From Yoonia vestfoldensis SKA53 (GTDB lineage: Bacteria > Pseudomonadota > Alphaproteobacteria > Rhodobacterales > Rhodobacteraceae), in the NCBI RefSeq assembly GCF_000152785.1, contig NZ_CH672414.1, positions 2,855,350 to 2,919,349 of the forward strand: a stretch of DNA of 64,000 bases, read 5' to 3'. Position numbers and translations under genes: made by a program. The first letter of the stretch is position 1; each line of letters opens with the position of its first letter. This document shows, piece after piece, positions 56,394 to 64,000 of this stretch. The notes under the pieces were generated by a model. The model searched no databases and had not been told where the DNA came from. It saw only the letters and a program-made list of their open reading frames with translations.

Positions 56394-57307
56394 GAATGTC
56401 CCCCTGCGCCGAGCGAATAAAGTTCGGATGGCATGATCAGCAGGTCGAGCGCGATCTTGCCGCAGACGATCAGCACCATGATGGCCAGCAGGATGCGCAA
56501 TTGTTCCGCCTTCATCTTGACCCCGATCCGGGTGCCGACCTGCGCGCCGATCACGCCGCCGATCAGCAACAAAAGCGCCAGCAACACATCGACCGTCTGG
56601 TTGGTGGTCGCATGCAGCATCGTCGTAAAGCCCGCGACAAAGATGATCTGCAACAGCGACGTGCCGATCACCACCTTGGTTGGCATGCCAAGGATATAGA
56701 TCATCGCCGGCACCATGATAAATCCGCCGCCCACCCCCATGACGGCGGCCAATATCCCCACCAGCATCCCCACCATGATTGGCGGGATGACCGAGATATA
56801 CAGCCCCGACACCCGGAATTTCATCTTGAAGGGCAGGTTATGGACCCAGTTATGCTTGCGCCGCTGCGGCACGGCACTTGGCCCGCGTGACCGTCTGATC
56901 GCGCGCAGGCTTTCGACGAACATCAGCATGCCGATGGCCCCCAGAAAGACGACATAGCACAGCTGCACCAGCAGATCGACCTGACCCAGCGCGCGCAGGT
57001 AGTTGAAGATCACGATCCCGATCGCGGACCCGATCACCCCGCCGACCAGCAACACCCCGCCCATGACCGGATCGACGGTTTTGCGTTTGAAATGCGCCAA
57101 CACGCCCGAAATCGACGAGGCAACGATCTGGTTGGTGCTGGTCGCCACGGCCACCGCAGGCGGGATGCCGATGAAAAACAGCAAAGGTGTGATCAGAAAC
57201 CCGCCGCCGACGCCGAACATTCCTGACAACACGCCCACGATGCCGCCCAACCCGAGTAACAGGAACGCGTTCACCGAAACTTCGGCGATAGGAAGATAGA
57301 TGTACAT
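56390..57307 (-). CDS. TauE/SafE sulfite exporter family permease
   Basis: A 305-residue TSUP permease with eight or so hydrophobic segments in two repeats: GVLSGMFGVGGGFLITPLLF and GILAAVMGVGGGFIMVPAMI are the paired repeat motifs. Start MYIYLPIAEVSV (57305-57307) is preferred, since the same N-terminus is typical of the family; a TTG at 57367 would add 20 residues. It forms a two-gene unit with the TIGR02186 protein. Unrelated in sequence context to the shorter TSUP at 37213. Confidence 0.87.
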   Translation of the reverse strand: MYIYLPIAEVSVNAFLLLGLGGIVGVLSGMFGVGGGFLITPLLFFIGIPPAVAVATSTNQIVASSISGVLAHFKRKTVDPVMGGVLLVGGVIGSAIGIVIFNYLRALGQVDLLVQLCYVVFLGAIGMLMFVESLRAIRRSRGPSAVPQRRKHNWVHNLPFKMKFRVSGLYISVIPPIMVGMLVGILAAVMGVGGGFIMVPAMIYILGMPTKVVIGTSLLQIIFVAGFTTMLHATTNQTVDVLLALLLLIGGVIGAQVGTRIGVKMKAEQLRILLAIMVLIVCGKIALDLLIMPSELYSLGAGGHS

Positions 57308-57440
57308 GGGCTGTTCCGGGGCTTGTGCCTCTGGCCGCACCAAAGACGTTTCGGTGCGCTGTGTCAAACGCTCTCATGCAGGAAAGGCGGCATTCGCGGC
57401 ATTTGCGCCACTTGGCATCAACGCTGGTCGGGAACTGGAC

Positions 57441-58247
57441 CTATGCCAGCCCGCGCAGATAGGCGCGCAGCACCTTTTCGAGCTTGGCCGCACCGATCGG
57501 GGCCATCGCCTTGGTATGTTCGTGGCTGATCGCCTCGTCGCTAAGCCCTGCCGCCATATTGGTGATGGTGGAAATGGCGGCAGCTTTCAGGCCAAGGAAC
57601 CGCGCAAGGATCACCTCTGGCACGGTGGACATGCCCACGGCATCTGCCCCCAACATCGCAATCGCGCGGATTTCGGCGGGGGTTTCAAACGACGGGCCGG
57701 AATACCACGCATAAATCCCGTCGGCCATCTGAGTGCCGGTGCTGTCGGCGGCGGCGCGCAGCGCGCTGCGGATCGCGGGGTCATAGGCGTCTTTCATCGG
57801 GACGAACCGCGCATCGGTGGGTTCCCCGATCAGCGGGTTCAGTCCGGAAAAATTGATGTGGTCCGACAGGCACATGATCGACCCCGTGGGCATATCGGCG
57901 CGCATCGACCCTGCAGCATTGGTGGCGATCACGGCTTGCCCGCCCAAGGCGCGCAACACCTCCAACGGCAGGCGCATGACATCGGCGCGCCCCTGTTCGT
58001 AATAATGCGCACGTCCGCCGAACACCGCGACACGCACGCCTTCCAGATCGCCGATCACCAGCTTGGGATTATGACCCGACACGCCCGCATGCGGAAACCC
58101 CGGCAGATCATCGTAAGGGATCGCCACACCGTCCACCGCATCCGCGATATGACCAAGCCCTGACCCAAGGATCAGGCCCAGACGCACGGGGGCCGCGCCC
58201 GCGAGGGACTTGATCTGCTGGCTCAGGGTGTCAGCGTTCTTTGACAT
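57441..58247 (-). CDS. Purine-nucleoside phosphorylase (trimeric type)
   Basis: A 268-residue PNP of the PNP/MTAP family: GLILGSGLGHIADAV (23-37, phosphate site), GGRAHYYEQG, NAAGSMR, and GIYAWYSGPSFETPAEIRA with VGMSTVPEVILAR. It phosphorolyses inosine/guanosine. It is the last gene of the nucleoside ABC operon, overlapping the second permease by 17 bases, so imported nucleosides would be split directly. Distinct from the hexameric DeoD at 47118. Confidence 0.92.
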   Translation of the reverse strand: MSKNADTLSQQIKSLAGAAPVRLGLILGSGLGHIADAVDGVAIPYDDLPGFPHAGVSGHNPKLVIGDLEGVRVAVFGGRAHYYEQGRADVMRLPLEVLRALGGQAVIATNAAGSMRADMPTGSIMCLSDHINFSGLNPLIGEPTDARFVPMKDAYDPAIRSALRAAADSTGTQMADGIYAWYSGPSFETPAEIRAIAMLGADAVGMSTVPEVILARFLGLKAAAISTITNMAAGLSDEAISHEHTKAMAPIGAAKLEKVLRAYLRGLA

Positions 58248-59199
58248 AGGGTTGTCCGCCTGCGCGTGGGGGGATCGCCTTGCCGACAAAACCGGCAAGG
58301 ATGATCACGGTCAGAATATAAGGAAGCACATCAAGGAACTGGCCGTTGACGCGGAAACCGATCACTCCGGTGATGATGTCAGGGCGCAGCGACAAGGCTT
58401 GCAGGAAGCCGAACAGCAGGCAGGCATAAAGCGCATACCAGGGCCGCCATTTGGCAAAGATCAGCGCCGCCAGCGCGATATAGCCGCGCCCGGCGCTCAT
58501 GTCCTTGACGAAACCGGCCTGCAAGGCGGTCGCCAGATAGGCACCCGCGATCCCGACCAGCACGCCGCAAATGCCGATTGCGGCAAAGCGCAGCCCGACG
58601 ACAGACACACCGGCGGTATCGACTGCGGCGGGATTTTCACCCACCGCGCGCAGGCGTAGGCCAAACCTTGTGCGATACAAAATCCACCATGTCAGTGGCA
58701 CCATCGCAAGTGCCAAATAGACAAGGATCGTATGGCCCGAAATCAATTCGAAATAGATCGGCCCGATCACCGGCACATCGCGGATCGCATCGGCAAAGGG
58801 CAGGGTGATCGGGTTGAACCGCCCGTCACCCGACAATTGCGGGGTGCGCCCGCCTTGGCGGAACCAACTTTGCGCGACGACAACGGTCAGCCCTGCCGCC
58901 AGAAAATTGATCGCCACCCCTGAAATCAGCTGATTGCCCCGAAAGGTGATCGACGCCACCCCGTGGATCGCCGACAGGACCAACGACGCGCCGATCCCCG
59001 CAAGCAGCCCCAGCCAGACATCGCCGGTGACGGCCGCAATTGCCGCCGACATGAATGCGGCGGCCAGCATTTTGCCTTCCAGCCCGATATCAAAGATACC
59101 GGCACGCTCTGAAAACAGGCCGGCCAGACAGGCCAGCAAAAGCGGTGTCGCCAGACGCAATGTCGCGTCCAGCATCTGCAGAAGGGTTGCAAAATCCAT
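58231..59199 (-). CDS. Nucleoside ABC transporter permease (second)
   Basis: A 322-residue membrane permease of the branched-chain/BMP-type (YufQ/NupQ) family with about nine hydrophobic segments. Motif AVGENPAAVDTAGVSVVGLR is the cytoplasmic coupling loop typical of these permeases. It begins one base after the TAA of the 140-residue gene (TAAATG). With the first permease it forms the transmembrane pore; the BMP protein and two-domain ATPase complete it. Confidence 0.9.
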   Translation of the reverse strand: MDFATLLQMLDATLRLATPLLLACLAGLFSERAGIFDIGLEGKMLAAAFMSAAIAAVTGDVWLGLLAGIGASLVLSAIHGVASITFRGNQLISGVAINFLAAGLTVVVAQSWFRQGGRTPQLSGDGRFNPITLPFADAIRDVPVIGPIYFELISGHTILVYLALAMVPLTWWILYRTRFGLRLRAVGENPAAVDTAGVSVVGLRFAAIGICGVLVGIAGAYLATALQAGFVKDMSAGRGYIALAALIFAKWRPWYALYACLLFGFLQALSLRPDIITGVIGFRVNGQFLDVLPYILTVIILAGFVGKAIPPRAGGQPYVKER

Positions 59200-59622
59200 T
59201 TAGGCAACAGCCTCCGTCAGGAAGGGGAACAGCGCGAAAAAGCGGTCGGCAACCTCGGGGTTGCGGCGCAGGGCGGCCTCGGCCTGCGCTTGGGTGATGT
59301 CGTTCACCTGCGGTTTGTCGCGGCGCATGAAAAATTGCAGCCCCAGCATCGCGTCGAACCTTTCATCGGTGATGAACGGATCATGCGGGATACGGGCCAT
59401 CACGGCTTCGTTCGGGCGGAACACATTGGCGCGGTTCTTGACCGCCAGCAGCGCCACCAGATGCGGCGGCACGGCGCCATCCGGGGTCTGCGCGATCACA
59501 TGATAAATCCAGCGGTGCAATTCATCCATCGTAATCATGCCAAGCGCCAGACAGCTGAGTACAAAGCCAAGGTCAGCGCCGGTGTCATCGTCGACACCGA
59601 TCTTGAAAGGGCCTGCGATCAT
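59200..59622 (-). CDS. Unknown 140-residue protein embedded in the ABC operon
   Basis: 140 residues with no signal peptide and no evident membrane segment. It begins MIAGPFKIGVDDDTGADLGF, followed by a mostly helical body (DELHRWIYHVIAQTPDG, then LVALLAVKNRANVFRP) and a C-terminal QAQAEAALRRNPEVADRFF. I do not recognise the family. It is clamped between the two permeases: its start overlaps the first permease stop (ATGA) and its TAA directly abuts the second permease's ATG. Conserved coupling suggests a role in the transporter or in nucleoside use (inference). Confidence 0.75.
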   Translation of the reverse strand: MIAGPFKIGVDDDTGADLGFVLSCLALGMITMDELHRWIYHVIAQTPDGAVPPHLVALLAVKNRANVFRPNEAVMARIPHDPFITDERFDAMLGLQFFMRRDKPQVNDITQAQAEAALRRNPEVADRFFALFPFLTEAVA

Positions 59623-60713
59623 TGTTTTGCTCTCCTCATCGCCAGGAAAAGCCGCTCCAGCGGCATGCGCACCATATTGTCCAATGCGCCCGTGAACAGG
59701 ATCACCAAAGCCTGTATGACGATGATCAGTTCACGCGGAATCGAGGTCCATAGGGCAAGCTCTGCGCCGCCTTGATACAGAAAACCAAATAGCAGGGCCG
59801 CCAGCAACACCCCGAAAGGATGGCTGCGCCCCATCAATGCGACGGCGATGCCGATAAAGCCCGCCCCTTCGACGGCGTTCAGGACCAGCCGTTCAGCCTC
59901 GCCCTGCACGTTGTTGATCGCCATCATCCCGGCCAGACCGCCGGACACCAGCATGGTGACCATGATGATCTTGGTCGGGCTGATGCCCGCATATTTCGCG
60001 GCTGATTCCGAATGGCCAAAAGACCGCAATTCATATCCCAACCGGGTGCGCCAGATTAGCGCCCAGATCGCGACACAGGCCGCGACCGCCACGAAAAAGG
60101 TGACATTGGCCGGTGCGCCCCGGAAAAAGGTCGTCCCGCCGAAATTGAACATATCCTGAAACGACGGCAGATGCGTCGCGGGCGGAAAGGTGGCTGTCGC
60201 CGGTTCCATCGACCCTGGTACCTTGAGAGCGCCGATCAGCAGGTAATTCAACAAGGCGGCCGCGATAAAGTTGAACATGATCGTAGTGATGACAATATGG
60301 CTGCCGCGCTTGGCCTGCAAAAACGCAGGGATCGCGGCCCATGCCGCGCCAAAGGCCGCCGCCATCAGGCAAGCGCCGATCAGGGCCAGCGACCAATGCG
60401 GCCATGGGATATACAGACAGGCCAGCGCCACACCCAAGCCGCCCAGCACGGCCTGACCTTCGCCGCCGATGTTGAACAGCCGCGCGTGAAAGGCGACGGA
60501 CACCGCAAGACCGGTAAAGATGAAATTGGTGGCGTAATACAGCGTGTAGCCCCACCCATAGGTCGACCCCAGCGCGCCATCGACCATCAGCTTGAGCGCG
60601 GCCCACGGGCTTTCACCGATGGCAAGGATCACCAGCGCCGACAGCATCGCCGCCAGCAGGATCGAGATCAGCGGGATCAGGATCACATCGGCCCATTTTG
60701 GCATGACATCCAT
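59619..60713 (-). CDS. Nucleoside ABC transporter permease (first)
   Basis: A 364-residue permease of the NupP/YufP type with roughly ten hydrophobic segments. Contains GEGQAVLGGLGVALACLYI near 88-106 and the coupling-loop-like RSFGHSESAAKYAGISPTKI. Starts two bases after the ATPase stop; overlaps the unknown 140-residue gene by four bases at its end. Confidence 0.9.
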   Translation of the reverse strand: MDVMPKWADVILIPLISILLAAMLSALVILAIGESPWAALKLMVDGALGSTYGWGYTLYYATNFIFTGLAVSVAFHARLFNIGGEGQAVLGGLGVALACLYIPWPHWSLALIGACLMAAAFGAAWAAIPAFLQAKRGSHIVITTIMFNFIAAALLNYLLIGALKVPGSMEPATATFPPATHLPSFQDMFNFGGTTFFRGAPANVTFFVAVAACVAIWALIWRTRLGYELRSFGHSESAAKYAGISPTKIIMVTMLVSGGLAGMMAINNVQGEAERLVLNAVEGAGFIGIAVALMGRSHPFGVLLAALLFGFLYQGGAELALWTSIPRELIIVIQALVILFTGALDNMVRMPLERLFLAMRRAKQ

Positions 60714-60715
60714 GA

Positions 60716-62320
60716 TCAGGTCCCCTTGACGGCGTCGCCGCCTGCATAGGCAAGGTTTTGCGCAACGGCCTGAAACGGATCGCCTGCGGGCGCGGTCGTC
60801 ATGCCTGCCATCAGCAGACCGAGTTCTTTTTCATCTGTGTCCTGTGGCATCCGCTCGCCCATGATTTTGCCGTCAAACATAACGGCGATCCGGTCGGATA
60901 GCGATAAAATCTCCTCCAGCTCGACCGAAACCAGCAAGATTGCCTTGCCCTGATTCCGAAGCGCAACAATCTGCTGGTGGATAAATTCGATCGCGCCGAT
61001 ATCGACGCCGCGTGTCGGCTGGCCGATCAGCAACAGGTCAGGGTTGCGTTCAATTTCGCGGGCCAGCACGATTTTCTGCTGGTTGCCGCCGGAAAAGCTT
61101 TTGGCGGCCAGTCTGGGGTCGGGCGGGCGCACGTCGAAACGGGCCATTTTCTCGGCGGTGTCGCGCAGGATCGCCTGATTGTCCATGAACAGCCGTGAGC
61201 GTTGATAGCGCGCGTCATGGTGATAGCCAAAGGCGGTGTTTTCCCAAGCCTCGAAATCCATGATCAGACCTTCGCGCTGGCGGTCCTCGGGGACATGGGC
61301 GATGCCATGCGCGCGCCTGCTTTGCCCGTCGGAATGCGCGCCGGTCAGGTCGATATCCGCGCCGTTCATCCGCACGCTGCCGGTGGCGCGTTCATAGCCG
61401 CCCAGCACCTCGAGCAATTCGGACTGACCGTTGCCCGCCACCCCCGCGATACCCAATATCTCGCCTGCATGGACGTCGAAACTGACGCCTTTGACGCGGT
61501 GGACGCCTTTGTCATCTGTGACGTTCAGATCGTGGACTTCCAGTATCTTGCGCCCGATCACGGGCGGTGTCTTGTCCACGCGCAACAGCACCTTGCGGCC
61601 AACCATCAGTTCGGCAAGCTGGGCGGGGCTGGTTTCGGCGGTCTTGACGGTCGCTGTCATCTCGCCACGGCGCATCACGCTGACGGTGTCGGTGATATCC
61701 ATGATTTCGCGCAGCTTATGGGTGATCAGGATGATCGTTTTGCCTTCGCGGCGCAGGTTTTCAAGGATACGGAACAAATGATCCGCCTCGGCGGGGGTCA
61801 GCACGCCGGTCGGTTCGTCCAGAATAAGAATGTCGGCCCGCCGGTAGAGCGCCTTGAGGATCTCGACACGCTGCTGCATGCCGACGCCGACATCCTCGAT
61901 CACGGCATCGGGATCGACGTTGAGTTCGTATTCTTCCGCCAGCGCCTGTAACTCGCGCCGCGCGCGCGCCAGCGAGGGGCGCAACAGACCGCTGTCCTCG
62001 GCCCCCAGAATGATGTTTTCCAGCACGGTGAAGTTTTCCACCAGTTTGAAGTGCTGGAACACCATGCCGATCCCTGCGGCGATGGCGGCTTGGCTGTCGG
62101 TGATATTGATCTTTTTGCCTGCGATGAAAATCTCGCCTTTGTCGGCCTTGTAGAACCCGTAAAGGATCGACATCAGGGTCGATTTGCCGGCGCCGTTTTC
62201 ACCGATGATCCCGTGGATCGTGCCGGGCATGACGCGGATGGAAATATCCTTGTTGGCCTGCACCGGGCCGAATGCCTTGGAAATACCTTTGAGCTCGATG
62301 GCGGGGGCTGGGGCGGTCAT
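60716..62320 (-). CDS. Nucleoside ABC transporter ATP-binding protein (two NBDs)
   Basis: A 534-residue ATPase with two nucleotide-binding domains. The first has Walker A GENGAGKST (40-48) and signature-like GVGMQQRVEIL, with LDEPTGVLTP. The second has a degenerate Walker A (GVAGNGQSE) but an intact signature FSGGNQQKIVLAREI. This asymmetry is usual for sugar/nucleoside-type ABC ATPases. Start ATG 62320 follows AAGGAC; a hairpin lies between it and the binding-protein gene. Confidence 0.93.
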   Translation of the reverse strand: MTAPAPAIELKGISKAFGPVQANKDISIRVMPGTIHGIIGENGAGKSTLMSILYGFYKADKGEIFIAGKKINITDSQAAIAAGIGMVFQHFKLVENFTVLENIILGAEDSGLLRPSLARARRELQALAEEYELNVDPDAVIEDVGVGMQQRVEILKALYRRADILILDEPTGVLTPAEADHLFRILENLRREGKTIILITHKLREIMDITDTVSVMRRGEMTATVKTAETSPAQLAELMVGRKVLLRVDKTPPVIGRKILEVHDLNVTDDKGVHRVKGVSFDVHAGEILGIAGVAGNGQSELLEVLGGYERATGSVRMNGADIDLTGAHSDGQSRRAHGIAHVPEDRQREGLIMDFEAWENTAFGYHHDARYQRSRLFMDNQAILRDTAEKMARFDVRPPDPRLAAKSFSGGNQQKIVLAREIERNPDLLLIGQPTRGVDIGAIEFIHQQIVALRNQGKAILLVSVELEEILSLSDRIAVMFDGKIMGERMPQDTDEKELGLLMAGMTTAPAGDPFQAVAQNLAYAGGDAVKGT

Positions 62321-62342
62321 GCGGCGCTTGTCCTTGTACAAA

Positions 62343-62372
62343 GGGCCGCGCGGATGGATATCAGCGCGGCCC
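62343..62372 (-). other. Intercistronic hairpin between the BMP protein and ATPase genes
   Basis: GGGCCGCGC (62343-62351) and GCGCGGCCC (62364-62372), 12-base loop, 25 bases past the BMP stop on the minus strand. Only a short T-run follows, so it probably attenuates or protects mRNA, which would favour more binding protein than transporter. Confidence 0.6.
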
Positions 62373-62396
62373 CGTTTTTATGGCCTGTCGGACGTC

Positions 62397-63392
62397 TTAG
62401 AACGTCAGGGCAGGGCAGCTTTCGTCGGATGAATAATCGTGAACAGCCAGCGTACCTGCCGCGATGTCGGCAGCGGCGGCATCGACGGCGGCCTGCATGT
62501 CTGCGGTCACCAGATCTGCGTTGAATTCATCCAGCGCGTAACCCACGCCGTCGTTCGCCACGCCCATGACGTTAAACCCTGTTTCCAGTGCCTCGCCTTG
62601 GGTGAATGCGTCATAAACCGCGTTATCCACGCGCTTGAGCATAGAGGTCAGAACCTGACCGGGGTGCAGATAGTTCTGGTTGGCATCGACGCCGATCGAC
62701 AAGATGTCGCTGTCGGCGGCGGTCTGCAACACACCCACACCGGTGCCACCGGCCGCGGCAAAGACCACGTCGGACCCTTGGCTGATCTGTGCCAGCGTCA
62801 GTTCGGACCCTTTCACCGGATCGTTCCACGCCGCAGGTGTGGTGCCGGTCATGTTGGCGATCACGGTTGCATCGGGGTTCACGGCCAGCACGCCCTGGGC
62901 ATAGCCGCAGGCGAATTTGCGGATCAGCGGGATGTCCATGCCACCGACAAAGGACACTGTCCCGGTTTCAGAGGCCATCGCAGCCATCATACCGACCAGA
63001 TAGGACCCTTCATGTTCGTTGAACACGACCGACCGGACGTTGGGCGCGTCAACGACCATGTCGATGATGGTAAAGCTGGTGTCGGGATAGTCGGCAGCCA
63101 CTTTTTCCAGCGGCGTGGCCCATGAAAAGCCCGCCATCACAATCGGGTTGGCACCGGATTCAGCGAAACGGCGGATCGCCTGTTCACGCTGTGCATCGGA
63201 CTGGATTTCCACCTCGGCATAGGTGCCGCCGGTTTCGGTGGCCCAACGCTCTGCCCCGTTATAGGCGCTTTCGTTGAAGGATTTGTCGAACTTGCCACCC
63301 AGATCGAACAGGATGGCTGGATCGGCGGCAGCGGCACCGGCGCTCAGAGCCAGTGCTGCGGATGCGCCAAGAAGTTTATGCATAACGGTCAT
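62397..63392 (-). CDS. BMP-family nucleoside substrate-binding lipoprotein/periplasmic protein
   Basis: A 331-residue Bmp/Med-family binding protein, with a signal peptide (1-26, ending AAAADPA) rather than a lipobox. Mature part: LFDLGGKFDKSFNESAYNGA (32-51), IVMAGFSWATPLE, FVGGMDIPLIRKFACGYAQG and GVDANQNYLHPGQVLTSML, all typical of purine nucleoside receptors. First gene of the operon. The ATG at 63392 has GGGAGA upstream. Two cysteines (in FACGY and ESCPALTF) are present. Confidence 0.92.
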   Translation of the reverse strand: MTVMHKLLGASAALALSAGAAAADPAILFDLGGKFDKSFNESAYNGAERWATETGGTYAEVEIQSDAQREQAIRRFAESGANPIVMAGFSWATPLEKVAADYPDTSFTIIDMVVDAPNVRSVVFNEHEGSYLVGMMAAMASETGTVSFVGGMDIPLIRKFACGYAQGVLAVNPDATVIANMTGTTPAAWNDPVKGSELTLAQISQGSDVVFAAAGGTGVGVLQTAADSDILSIGVDANQNYLHPGQVLTSMLKRVDNAVYDAFTQGEALETGFNVMGVANDGVGYALDEFNADLVTADMQAAVDAAAADIAAGTLAVHDYSSDESCPALTF

Positions 63393-63580
63393 CGTCGTCT
63401 CCCAAGTCGTTTTTCGAAGTCTTGCCGGCTGTTCGCCTGCGCCTTCGGTTGATTGCTTAGCCGACCATTGTCGGGCCATCGCAAGATAAGGCATGGGCGG
63501 CTGACGAAGATCAACAGGTTTTTGCGCCAAATCGGGCATCTGTCAGAGGATTGATCGCCGGTCATGCACCTGACGCCGCG

Positions 63581-64000
63581 TTACTGGGCGACAAGTGCCT
63601 TGCGCAATACCAATGCCGCGACAGGTGCTGCATCTTTGGGCAGATAATAACCGGGCCGCCGCCCGATCTGGGCATAGCCCGCCTGCGCATAAAGCGCGCG
63701 CGCGGCGTCATTATCCTCGGCCACCTCAAGAAAGATCACGGCGGCACCCAGCGCCTGTACCGCCGTTTCCGCCTGCGCCAGCACCGCGCGGGCCAGCCCC
63801 TTGCGGCGATGTTCGGGGGCGGTGGCGATCGTCAGCACCTCGGCCTCGTCCAGCGTCACGCGCAGCAGGGCAAAGGCACGGTCGTCGCCCGTCAATATCA
63901 TGCCGCGTTGGTCCAGCAGGTCGCGGAATTCTGCTGCCGACCATGCGCGCGTGCTGGAAAACGCCAGCGCGTGGATGTAGGCCAATGCCTCTGGCGTCAT
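63581..64000 (-). CDS. rimI: GNAT acetyltransferase, RimI-like
   Basis: A 139-residue GNAT protein: IATAPEHRRKGLARAVLAQAE (acetyl-CoA motif A, RRKGLA) at about 58-78, VIFLEVAEDNDAARALYAQAG (motif B) near 89-109, typical of ribosomal protein S18 N-acetyltransferase RimI. Starts with ATG at the very last base of the window, so a longer N-terminus outside the window cannot be excluded. Often next to tsaB in this group, which would lie beyond the edge. Confidence 0.85.
   Translation of the reverse strand: MTPEALAYIHALAFSSTRAWSAAEFRDLLDQRGMILTGDDRAFALLRVTLDEAEVLTIATAPEHRRKGLARAVLAQAETAVQALGAAVIFLEVAEDNDAARALYAQAGYAQIGRRPGYYLPKDAAPVAALVLRKALVAQ

Overview
The window is GC-rich chromosomal DNA of an alphaproteobacterium, almost certainly family Rhodobacteraceae (Roseobacter/Rhodobacter type). 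The evidence is a set of ethylmalonyl-CoA (EMC) pathway genes (mcl1, mcl2, mch, ecm, ccrA) next to the mdh, sucCDAB-lpd and sdhCDAB blocks, an HvrA-like H-NS protein, a TIGR02300 protein, and many proteins closely resembling Rhodobacter sphaeroides counterparts. Coding density is high and no stretch over 300 bases lacks a gene. I see no insertion sequence, prophage, CRISPR array or integrase, so this is core genome rather than an island.

Layout. 1-3.6 kb: 5' part of accA, then mcl1, an aromatic/aspartate aminotransferase and a mercaptopyruvate sulfurtransferase. 3.7-9.9 kb: smpB, dapA, a Slt70-like lytic transglycosylase, a DMT permease, mnmD and a divergent FAD oxidoreductase resembling the other half of MnmC. 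9.9-13.3 kb: the 5-oxoprolinase operon pxpBCA followed by allE. 13.4-17.7 kb: an RND efflux pair. 17.7-22.1 kb: a flavin amine oxidase, katG and divergent oxyR. 22.1-27.3 kb: acyl-CoA ligase, BASS transporter, tRNA-Ala(GGC), a TIGR02300 protein, a YgjP-type metallopeptidase, a GntR/FCD regulator and a TerB-like protein. 27.6-37.1 kb: mdh, then sucC-sucD-sucA-sucB-MAPEG-lpd on the minus strand. 37.2-41.1 kb: a TSUP permease, a small secreted protein, then mcl2-nnrU-DUF1737-mch. 41.3-46.2 kb: sdhCDA, a lipoprotein, an opposing glycosyltransferase and sdhB. 46.3-53.2 kb: DUF1989 protein, deoD, H-NS-like protein, ecm, a PlsB-like acyltransferase and ccrA. 53.4-57.3 kb: RecD-like helicase, SDR, TIGR02186 protein and TauE/SafE permease. 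57.4-63.4 kb: a BMP-type nucleoside ABC transporter operon ending in purine nucleoside phosphorylase. 63.6-64 kb: a RimI-like acetyltransferase.

Functionally the window is a central-carbon hub. The EMC enzymes turn acetyl-CoA units into glyoxylate, propionyl-CoA, malate and succinyl-CoA, which feed the TCA enzymes encoded alongside. Nucleoside uptake and phosphorolysis, and 5-oxoproline salvage, are secondary themes.

The most interesting non-coding signal is a contiguous palindrome TGTGATCACA. It occurs as pairs exactly 21 bp apart (centre to centre) upstream of both the sucCDAB-lpd operon and the sdh operon, and once directly upstream of the GntR/FCD regulator gene. I infer an autoregulated TCA-cycle regulon, with the regulator a probable AkgR homologue. 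A second signal is a recurring roughly 35-47 nt element placed just after stop codons at seven loci, which looks like a family of terminators.
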